Source: Clostridia bacterium (GTDB lineage Bacteria > Bacillota > Clostridia > Oscillospirales > CAG-272). From it: DNA of 21,413 nt. A program made the position numbers and the translations under genes. The notes under the pieces are model-generated. The model had not been told where the DNA came from, did not search any database, and worked only from the letters and a program-made list of their open reading frames with translations. The stretch is from the NCBI GenBank assembly GCA_017466495.1, contig JAFTUB010000101.1:1-21413 (forward strand). Reading direction: 5' to 3'. Positions 8,017-14,803 of this stretch are shown here, piece after piece; the stretch's first letter is position 1; each line of letters starts with the position of its first letter.

Positions 8017-11000
8017 ATGAAAAAATTTAGAATTATATCGGCCCTCTTAGCTGCGTTGATGCTGGTCGGTTCGCTCACGGTGTTTGAAGTGAGTGCGGTT
8101 ACCATGGTTGATGAGGACACCTACCTGGGTAAGGGCGGTGTCGAGCACGACGTCATCAACTATATCACCCAGACCCATGTAACCGACGCAGAAAAGCTGG
8201 CAACCATGGATATCATGGTCGACAACCTCCACGGGTACCGCCTCTACGCGGACTACTACTCCGGTGAGGTTGCATGCACCAACCTGGCCACCGGTCAGAC
8301 GGTGTTCACCAACCCCTACAACATCGGCGACTCCAACGGCTCTGCCTCCATCAAGGAGCAGCTGATGTCCCAGGTCATTATCCGCTACACCGATAACGAC
8401 CAGGAAAAGTACTTCTACAGCTACAAGGAATCTGCACTCCGCGGTCAGATCAACGTGGAGAGCATCAAGAACGGTGTGCGCGTTGAGTACACCATCGGCC
8501 GCGAGGAGACTCGCGTGCTGGTTCCCCGTCTGATTCGCAAGGAGCGCTTTGAGAATGAGATCCTGGCACTGATTGAAAATGACTGGGCATATCAGAAGAT
8601 GACTTCGTTCTATCAGCTCCTTGACCTGAAGGAGCAGACCTCTGAGCGTGCAGCTCAGGAGTTGCAGAACAAGTTCCCCATCACCAAGAAGATGGCAGTT
8701 TACTGCATCGAGTCCACCATTTCCAGCAATGACCTCCGCCTGCTGGAGAATTACATCAAGGAATGGTGTCCTCTCTTCACCTATGAGGTGCTGGAGGAAG
8801 TTCACGCAGAGACCGAGTACGAAGGCACCAGCCGTGCCCCCGCACTCTTCCGTCTTGCCATTGAGTACACTCTCGATGAGCACGGCCTGCAGATCCGCGT
8901 TCCCTTCAACGGTCTGCGTTTCGACGAGTCTGAGTATCAGCTCACCGACGTGCAGATTCTCCCCTACCTGGGCGCAGGTGCCAGCCCCAACAAGGGCTTC
9001 ACCTATTTCCCCGACGGTTCGGGCGCAACCATTCGCTTTGAGGACATCGCCAAGGTTTCCTCTACTACCCTGACCAACAAGCTCTACGGTCTGGACTACG
9101 CATACCACAACATCTCCGGCGCTCACTTCGAGCCCATGACGCTTCCCGTCTACGGTATCGTGGAGAACATCGAGAAGACCATCTCCAAGAAGGTGGACAA
9201 CATCGAGGAGACCGTTGACCCTGTAACCGGCGAGACCATTCAGACCGTCAACGGCACCAAGACAGTCCGCGAGGAGTACAAGGAAGACCGCGGTATCGCC
9301 GTTCTCATTGAAGAGGGCGAGTCGCTGGCTGAGATTTCCTCCATCCACGGTGGTTCTCTCCATATGTACCACTCGGTAACCACCCGTATCGTTCCCCGTC
9401 CGAAGGACTCCTACAACCTGCGCGACGCAATCTCGGTCGGTTCCAACGCAACCTGGACCGTTGTTTCCGAGCGTAAGTTCGTTGGTAACTTCAGACTCCG
9501 CGTCTTCATGCTGACCGATGAGACCATCGCAGCAGAGAAGGGCTTGGGTGCATCCGACTACTATCCCGCTACCGATGACGGTATCATCCACGCTGTCCGT
9601 GACTACTGGTTCGACACAGGCGTTCTTACCCGTCTCACCGCGGAAGATGTAAAGGAAGATATCCCGCTCTACATCGAATCCTTCGGTACTCTCGAAACCC
9701 TGGAGAAGATCATGTCCGTTCCTGTGAACGTCATGACTCCTCTCACCACCTTCGAGAATATCAAGACCATGTACGATGAACTCGCAGCAGAGGGCATCAC
9801 CAACATCAACTTCCGACTCACCGGCTTCGCCAACGGCGGTCTCTACAGTGAGCTGCCCGCTAACCTGAAGTGGGAAAAGTCGGTCGGCGGCAACAAGGGC
9901 TTTGAGGAGCTGGTTGCTTACGCAAACGAGAAGGATTTCGGCCTCTTCCCTGAGTTCGATTTCTCCTACTCCTCCAGCAACGGCCTCTTCGATGCGCTGA
10001 ACCTCAAGAAGCACGCCGTTAAGACCATCAACAACCAGTACACCATGAAGCGCTACTACAGTGCAACCTTCCAGTCCTTCGAGGCGTACGGTGAGATGGC
10101 AATCTCCCCCGCTTACTTCGACTACTTCTACACCAAGTTCAACGAGAAGTACCAGAAGTACGGCAACACCGGTATCTCGGTTTCTACTCTTGCATCTGAC
10201 CTGAACTCCGACTTTGATGAGGATGAGCCTTACAACCGTGAGGACAACAAGGAGTTTACGGTTGACCTGCTCAAGAAGATGAGCACCGATTACGCAGAGG
10301 TCATGGCCGATGTGGGTAACGCTTACGCGCTGCCTTATCTCGATCACCTGCTCAACGTACCGCTGGATTCCAGCCGCTTCCTGAAGGCAAGCCGCGCATT
10401 CCCCGGTAACGGTATGCTGTATCACGGTTCCATCAACTTCGCAGGCTCGCCCATCAACATGGCCGGTGATATCCGCTACGATATGCTGAAGGCCATCGAG
10501 AACGGCGCAACCCTGTACTTCACCCTGTCCTATGACAACACCAACAAGCTCAAGGAAGACTTCCAGTTCAGTAAGTACTACTCCATCCGCTACGACATCT
10601 GGTTCGAGGAGCTGGTCGAGCTGTACAATGAGCTCAACGGTGTTACCCGCGACCTGCAGACCAAGCTGATCATGGCCCACGATTACATGATCGGTGAGCG
10701 CGTACCTGATCCCGATGAGATCGAGGCTGACCGCCTGGCCGCTCTCGAGGCTGAGGCTGAGGCCAAGGCTAAGGAAGAGGAAGAGGCTCGCAAGGCTGCA
10801 ATGAAGGAAGAGCGCGAGAAGCGCAAGGCCGAGGAACTGGGCGATGCATACGTTCCTCCCATTCCCGAGGAAGAATTCCCCGAGGAACCCACCGATTCCA
10901 AGGAGACTGAAGGCTACCAGTACACCAAGTACACCTCCGACGATGGCAGCATCGTGAAGGTTACCTACGAGGGCGGCGTGGTCTTCTACCTCAACTACAA

Positions 11001-11076
11001 TAACTTTGCTGTAACGGTCGAGGACGAGGGTCAGACCTACACCCTGGATGCCTACGGCTACGTTAGAGTGAACTAA
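8017..11076 (+). CDS. large secreted DUF5696-like protein, possible glycan-active TIM barrel
   Basis: A 1019-aa exported protein with an SPase I signal peptide (about 1-27, cleavage near VSA-V) and no lipobox. The N-terminal half is beta-rich and includes the segment GFTYFPDGSGATIRF (about 328-342) that I associate with the DUF5696 family. Residues about 570-860 alternate strands and helices like a TIM barrel: GITNINFRLTGF, FGLFPEFDF, VSTLASDLNSDF, ALPYLDHLL and GATLYFTLSY each end in the polar or acidic positions expected at a glycosidase-like active face. A highly charged, Ala/Glu/Lys-rich stretch (about 900-950), probably a rigid helix, is followed by a small C-terminal beta domain. It follows the propeller gene by 23 nt and precedes a second permease pair. 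Hydrolysis versus simple glycan binding cannot be decided; the family name is from memory of motifs. Confidence 0.72.
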   Translation: MKKFRIISALLAALMLVGSLTVFEVSAVTMVDEDTYLGKGGVEHDVINYITQTHVTDAEKLATMDIMVDNLHGYRLYADYYSGEVACTNLATGQTVFTNPYNIGDSNGSASIKEQLMSQVIIRYTDNDQEKYFYSYKESALRGQINVESIKNGVRVEYTIGREETRVLVPRLIRKERFENEILALIENDWAYQKMTSFYQLLDLKEQTSERAAQELQNKFPITKKMAVYCIESTISSNDLRLLENYIKEWCPLFTYEVLEEVHAETEYEGTSRAPALFRLAIEYTLDEHGLQIRVPFNGLRFDESEYQLTDVQILPYLGAGASPNKGFTYFPDGSGATIRFEDIAKVSSTTLTNKLYGLDYAYHNISGAHFEPMTLPVYGIVENIEKTISKKVDNIEETVDPVTGETIQTVNGTKTVREEYKEDRGIAVLIEEGESLAEISSIHGGSLHMYHSVTTRIVPRPKDSYNLRDAISVGSNATWTVVSERKFVGNFRLRVFMLTDETIAAEKGLGASDYYPATDDGIIHAVRDYWFDTGVLTRLTAEDVKEDIPLYIESFGTLETLEKIMSVPVNVMTPLTTFENIKTMYDELAAEGITNINFRLTGFANGGLYSELPANLKWEKSVGGNKGFEELVAYANEKDFGLFPEFDFSYSSSNGLFDALNLKKHAVKTINNQYTMKRYYSATFQSFEAYGEMAISPAYFDYFYTKFNEKYQKYGNTGISVSTLASDLNSDFDEDEPYNREDNKEFTVDLLKKMSTDYAEVMADVGNAYALPYLDHLLNVPLDSSRFLKASRAFPGNGMLYHGSINFAGSPINMAGDIRYDMLKAIENGATLYFTLSYDNTNKLKEDFQFSKYYSIRYDIWFEELVELYNELNGVTRDLQTKLIMAHDYMIGERVPDPDEIEADRLAALEAEAEAKAKEEEEARKAAMKEEREKRKAEELGDAYVPPIPEEEFPEEPTDSKETEGYQYTKYTSDDGSIVKVTYEGGVVFYLNYNNFAVTVEDEGQTYTLDAYGYVRVN

Positions 11077-11093
11077 GAAAGAGAGGTGTGAAT

Positions 11094-12059
11094 ATGACGA
11101 ATACAAAAAATGCGGTTAAGCCCGCAAAGAAGAGAAAGCGTTATGCTTCTCTGGATAAGCGCAAGTCCCGTGCGGGATGGTTCTTTGTCCTCCCCTTCGT
11201 GCTTAGCTTCCTTATCCTGTATGTCCCGATTATCTTCGAGTCAATTCGCCTCAGCTTTTATCGCATGAGACCTATCATCGGCGGCGGCTTTGAGCTTGAA
11301 CCGGTTGGTTTCTTGAACTACCAGGAAGCGCTCTTCGTTGACCCTGACTTTGTCAGAACCCTGACCAGCGGTCTGCAGCAGCTCGCCTTCGACATTCCCG
11401 CAATCGTTATTTTCTCGCTCTTTATGGCAGTGCTGCTCAACCAGAAGATGGTTGGCCGTGCCGCATTCCGCGCAATCTTCTTTATCCCCGTTATCCTGTC
11501 CACCGGTTTGATGGAGTCCATCGACGCGCAGAACACGCTGAACGAGTACATGGATTCTGCCAGCGGTATCAACGACGGTTCGGGAGAAAGCGTGGCCACC
11601 GACCTTGTATCAGCGTTGGACGTTGAACGATTGTTTGCCAACATGAAGGTCGGTACAGAGCTGGTAACCTATGTTACCACCATGATTAACAATATCTACA
11701 ATATTGTTAACCGTTCCGGCGTACAGATGCTGATCTTCCTCGCCGGTCTGCAGTCTATTTCTACCGCGATCTATGAGTCCTGCCAGATCGACGGTGCAAG
11801 CGCATGGGAAACCTTCTGGAAGATTACTTTCCCGATGATCAGTCCCATGATCCTGGTAAACGGCATTTATACCATCATCGACTCCTTCACCACCGAGTCC
11901 AACCAAGTCATGACCTTCATTTCCGGAATTTACAATACCACCGACGGTAATGTAATTTCTTCGGCAATGTCCTGGATGTACTTCCTGATTGTCATGCTGA
12001 TCATCGCTGTGGTGGCGGGTATCATGTCGGCATATGTCTTCTACCAGAGAAGGGATTAA
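11094..12059 (+). CDS. sugar ABC transporter permease with enlarged external loop
   Basis: Channel subunit of the second permease pair, about 321 aa. I chose ATG 11094 over GTG 11088 because the GAGAGG site at 11081-11086 would abut the GTG but sits 7 nt from the ATG. The first span is at about FVLPFVLSFLILYVPIIF, after a basic N-terminus. The EAA loop is clear at about 228-254 (ESCQIDGASAWETF...FPMISPM). Between two spans there is an insertion of roughly 50 residues (around MDSASGINDGSGESVATDL to NNIYNIVNRSG) absent from the first pair, which would form a large external loop. It follows the DUF5696-like gene by 17 nt. It could contact a surface partner through that loop, which is inference. 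Confidence 0.9.
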   Translation: MTNTKNAVKPAKKRKRYASLDKRKSRAGWFFVLPFVLSFLILYVPIIFESIRLSFYRMRPIIGGGFELEPVGFLNYQEALFVDPDFVRTLTSGLQQLAFDIPAIVIFSLFMAVLLNQKMVGRAAFRAIFFIPVILSTGLMESIDAQNTLNEYMDSASGINDGSGESVATDLVSALDVERLFANMKVGTELVTYVTTMINNIYNIVNRSGVQMLIFLAGLQSISTAIYESCQIDGASAWETFWKITFPMISPMILVNGIYTIIDSFTTESNQVMTFISGIYNTTDGNVISSAMSWMYFLIVMLIIAVVAGIMSAYVFYQRRD

Positions 12060-12071
12060 GGAGGGGAAACA

Positions 12072-13130
12072 ATGGACGCACAAAATATGCAAAAAGCCCC
12101 CGCGGTCATGAAGGAAACCAAGAACAAGATCAAGGTTGAGTTTGAGAGAACTCCCCTTAAGGAAAGACTGAAGGCGAAGTTCATCTCTACCTTCTTCCTG
12201 CAGAAGTTCGTTTGGTTCATCTTCCGCTTCGTTCTTCTTCTCGGTATCTCTTACGTTATCCTCTTCCCCTTCTTCTCGAAGATTGCAGGTTCCTTCATGG
12301 CACCTGAGGATTTCGTAGACGTTACGGTTCGACTGATCCCCAAGCACTTCACCCTGGATATGTACAAGGCGGTTGTCACCGAGCTGGGCTATCTGGAAGC
12401 TTTCTGGAATACCCTGCTTCTCTCGGTTTCCACTGCACTGATTCAGACCTTCGTCTGCTGCCTGGTTGCCTACGGTCTTGCTAAGTTCAAGTTCAAGGGT
12501 AACGCATTGGTCTTCCTTGCGGTTGTCCTGACCATGGTCGTGCCGCACCAGACCCTGCAGCTCTCCCTGTTCATGAAGTTCCGTTATTTCGATATTTTCG
12601 GTATCTTCAAGCTCCTGGGCGGCGGCGTTACCGAGTCGATCAGTCTTCTCCCCTTCACCGATCTGAACCTGACCAACACCTTCTGGCCTCTGATTATCAT
12701 GTCGATCGGTGCGCTGGGCTTCAAGAACGGTCTGTACATCTTCATGCTGCGTCAGTTCTTCCGCGGTGTACCGGATGAACTTGAGGAGTCGGCCTACATC
12801 GACGGTTCGGGTACTCTCCGTACCTTCATCCAGATCATCCTTCCCCTGTCGGTGCCCATGATGATCACGGTGTTCCTGTTCGCCTTCTCCTGGCAGTGGA
12901 CTGACGACTTCTACACCACGCTCTTCTTTACCACCACTAAGACCACGCTGATGCCCGACATTATCAGCATTCCGAAATCCCTGCAGACCAACTACGCAGG
13001 TCAGAACCTGTATTACGCTGCAATCCGTAATACCTGCGGTATCATGATCATCCTTCCTCTGGTGATCATGTACCTCTTCTGCCAGCGTTACCTCATCCAG
13101 GGTATCGAGCGCTCGGGTATCACCGGCTAA
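12072..13130 (+). CDS. carbohydrate ABC transporter permease (UgpE-like), long form
   Basis: Last gene of the operon, 352 aa, a COG0395-type channel subunit and presumed partner of the 321-aa permease. The cytoplasmic N-terminus is about 55 residues long and rich in Lys and Glu. The family segment NTLLLSVSTALIQTF is present. The EAA loop is at about 238-264 (EESAYIDGSGTLRTF...LPLSVPM). An insertion around GGGVTESISLLPFTDLNLTNTFW lengthens one loop. AAGGAGGGG lies 12 nt after the previous stop, 7 nt before the ATG. A strong terminator begins 33 nt after the stop. As with the other pair, no ATPase is encoded nearby, so both pairs may share one multitask ATPase from elsewhere. Confidence 0.92.
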   Translation: MDAQNMQKAPAVMKETKNKIKVEFERTPLKERLKAKFISTFFLQKFVWFIFRFVLLLGISYVILFPFFSKIAGSFMAPEDFVDVTVRLIPKHFTLDMYKAVVTELGYLEAFWNTLLLSVSTALIQTFVCCLVAYGLAKFKFKGNALVFLAVVLTMVVPHQTLQLSLFMKFRYFDIFGIFKLLGGGVTESISLLPFTDLNLTNTFWPLIIMSIGALGFKNGLYIFMLRQFFRGVPDELEESAYIDGSGTLRTFIQIILPLSVPMMITVFLFAFSWQWTDDFYTTLFFTTTKTTLMPDIISIPKSLQTNYAGQNLYYAAIRNTCGIMIILPLVIMYLFCQRYLIQGIERSGITG

Positions 13131-13163
13131 TCGCAATCCTTCACAGAACTTGTTCTGCACCCC

Positions 13164-13194
13164 ACAGGGCGGCCTGTGGTCCGCCCTGTTTTTT
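13164..13194 (+). terminator. terminator of the ABC transporter operon
   Basis: Perfect 9-bp GC-rich stem ACAGGGCGG (13164-13172) and CCGCCCTGT (13181-13189) with an 8-nt loop, running into six T residues. The loop sequence also lets CCACAGG (13162-13168) pair with CCTGTGG (13173-13179), an overlapping alternative hairpin. Confidence 0.93.
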
Positions 13195-13200
13195 GATTGC

Positions 13201-13229
13201 TTGATTTTTGTTTGGCTGTGTGATATAAT
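13201..13229 (+). promoter_or_regulatory. promoter of the SGNH lipoprotein gene
   Basis: TTGATT (13201-13206), a 17-nt spacer, and a perfect TATAAT (13224-13229) preceded by TGA, an extended -10. It begins 6 nt after the T-tail of the preceding terminator, so this gene is a separate unit. The start site should be near 13236, giving a leader of about 30 nt. Confidence 0.85.
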
Positions 13230-13264
13230 GGAAAAAATGAAAAAGCAGAAAAGGGGAAATTACT

Positions 13265-14734
13265 TTGAAAAAAATATTTGCCGTGATGTTGATTGTATGT
13301 GTTTTGGTTCATTTGCTTGGCGCTTGCAGCGGCAAATTGGATGGTTCTGTCGCCACAACTGCCGAACCTGCCGCCACAACAGCTGAACCTGCCGCCACAA
13401 TAGCTGAACCTGCCGCCACAACAGCCGAACCTGCCGCCACAACAGCCGAACCGGTCGCTACAACAGCCGAACCGGTCGCTACAACAGCCGAACCTGCCGC
13501 CACAACAGCCGAACCTGCCGCCACAACAGCCGAACCGGTCGCCACAACAGCCGAACCGGTCGCTACAACAGCCGAACCTGCCGCCACAACAGCCGAACCG
13601 GTCGCTACAACAGCCGAACCTGCCGCCACAACTGCTGAGTTGGATTCTGACACAGAGGTTTTTCTCGCTGAACAGGGAAAGACGGATTACATGATTGTGT
13701 GCCCGAAACAATCTCAGGCTTTTGTCAAAGATGCGGGGAAAACGCTTTGCGACGCAATCAGTAAAAAATATAATGTGGCTTTTGTGCTGCGGGATGACAC
13801 GGCAGAAGAATCCGGTGACGGTGTCTGCGAAATTCTGATCGGTGCAACCAACAGAAAAGAAAGCCGCGAAGTCCTTGAAACGCTTGAGCCTGGTGAATAC
13901 AAAGTGTGTCTCATGGGGAATAAGCTGGTTATGATCGGCTCCAATGATTACCTCACCTCCATTGCGGTTGAATCTTTTATTCACTCCGTTGTTGACCCCG
14001 CCGACAATACACACCTTGCAATATCCGCCGACTATTTTCTTCACCAAACACAAGCAGATTTTTACAGTGTTTTGGACGGCATTACCTTGTATGCCATGGG
14101 GGACAGTTATTTCGGTGGTTCAATCATAGGGAAGCGGAACACATGGGTAAATCTGCTGGGCGAAAAATATGCGATGCATTATGTAAATTACGGCATTGGC
14201 GGAAGTACCATGGCCAATTATATAACCTCGAACTACCCAATGGTTGAGCGCTTCACCACGATGGAAAAGGGGGATGCCGATGTGGTTCTTCTTGAGGGCG
14301 GGCGAAATGATCGCACGTTTGCGACTCCTCTTGGCAGGATTGATTCGCGAGAACCTCAAACTTTCAGGGGTGCGATCAATATCATGCTTGACAGCATGCT
14401 GGATACCTATCCCAATGCGTTGATTATCCTGATTACACCTTGGAATTCGGCTGGAAGGGTCGCAGAGACCGGACTTGGTAATGTGGATTATGCAAACGCG
14501 ATGCGAAGTATCGTGAAGTACCGCAATGATGACAGGATTGTATGTCTCTATGCGGCAGATCCGAAAGTCACAGGTGTCAATATGATCGATAAAAATTTTC
14601 GGGCGCAGTACTGTATTGGGCCAAGTGATGAAAGTCATCTCAACGAAGAGGGCATGAGGCTGGTTCTGCCTTATATGGAGCGTTTTATTGCCGCAGAACT
14701 TGCAAAATTCAAAGGTGTTTCACTTGATGGCTGA
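13265..14734 (+). CDS. SGNH/GDSL-family hydrolase lipoprotein with repeat stalk
   Basis: Surface lipoprotein of 489 aa. It starts at TTG, with an AAGGGGA site 7 nt upstream; the next in-frame ATG (codon 8) would cut the signal peptide. Lipobox LGAC with the lipidated Cys at 21. Residues 29-125 are 14 heptapeptides of the PAATTAE/PVATTAE type, a Thr/Pro-rich stalk across the wall. Residues about 130-260 look like the alpha/beta domain found before GH20/DUF4838-type enzymes (ILIGATNRKES, LVMIGSNDYLTSIA). The SGNH domain (270-485) has block I GDSYF (Ser281), block II GIGGST, block III GGRND (Asn348) and block V DESHLNEEG (Asp455, His458), so it should be active. Such enzymes deacylate or deacetylate glycans and lipids; the substrate is unknown. 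Codons are more AT-rich than in the preceding operon. Confidence 0.9.
   Translation: MKKIFAVMLIVCVLVHLLGACSGKLDGSVATTAEPAATTAEPAATIAEPAATTAEPAATTAEPVATTAEPVATTAEPAATTAEPAATTAEPVATTAEPVATTAEPAATTAEPVATTAEPAATTAELDSDTEVFLAEQGKTDYMIVCPKQSQAFVKDAGKTLCDAISKKYNVAFVLRDDTAEESGDGVCEILIGATNRKESREVLETLEPGEYKVCLMGNKLVMIGSNDYLTSIAVESFIHSVVDPADNTHLAISADYFLHQTQADFYSVLDGITLYAMGDSYFGGSIIGKRNTWVNLLGEKYAMHYVNYGIGGSTMANYITSNYPMVERFTTMEKGDADVVLLEGGRNDRTFATPLGRIDSREPQTFRGAINIMLDSMLDTYPNALIILITPWNSAGRVAETGLGNVDYANAMRSIVKYRNDDRIVCLYAADPKVTGVNMIDKNFRAQYCIGPSDESHLNEEGMRLVLPYMERFIAAELAKFKGVSLDG
13349..13639 (+). repeat. 21-bp coding tandem repeat array (14 units)
   Basis: Fourteen in-frame units of the pattern GCC-GAA-CCT-GCC-GCC-ACA-ACA, the first short by one codon. 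Two DNA versions exist: Pro-Ala (CCTGCCGCC) and Pro-Val (CCGGTCGCT or CCGGTCGCC). In order the 13 full units read A A A A V V A A V V A V A, the third with an Ile, which suggests growth by slippage or unequal exchange of multi-unit blocks. Because the unit is a multiple of three, copy-number change keeps the hydrolase in frame and only alters stalk length. Confidence 0.95.
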
Positions 14735-14740
14735 TCAATA

Positions 14741-14783
14741 AAAAAACATTTCCGTTGAATTCTCAACGGAAATGTTTTTTTTT
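14741..14783. terminator. bidirectional terminator between SGNH gene and alaS
   Basis: Perfect 18-bp inverted repeat, 14741-14758 with 14763-14780, tetraloop ATTC. The core is CATTTCCGTTGA and its complement, with an A-run on the left and a T-run of nine on the right, so it can end both the plus-strand hydrolase transcript and the convergent minus-strand alaS transcript, whose stop is at 14804. Confidence 0.95.
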
Positions 14784-14803
14784 AAGATTAAAAATTCTGG
14801 AAA

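Noticed and set aside
11088..11093. GTG start two codons upstream for the third permease
   Set aside because: The ribosome binding site would touch it; ATG 11094 has normal spacing.
8047..11106. Open antisense frame of 1019 codons opposite the DUF5696-like gene
   Set aside because: Same codon-bias artefact; the sense frame has a signal peptide, a good ribosome binding site and operon spacing.
13349..13639. CRISPR array
   Set aside because: Units are contiguous 21-bp copies with no spacers and translate in frame as a Pro/Thr stalk.
13127..14053. Minus-strand Cys/Gly-rich repeat protein over the repeat array
   Set aside because: The 21-bp period leaves alternative frames open. The plus-strand frame has the promoter, lipobox and SGNH motifs.
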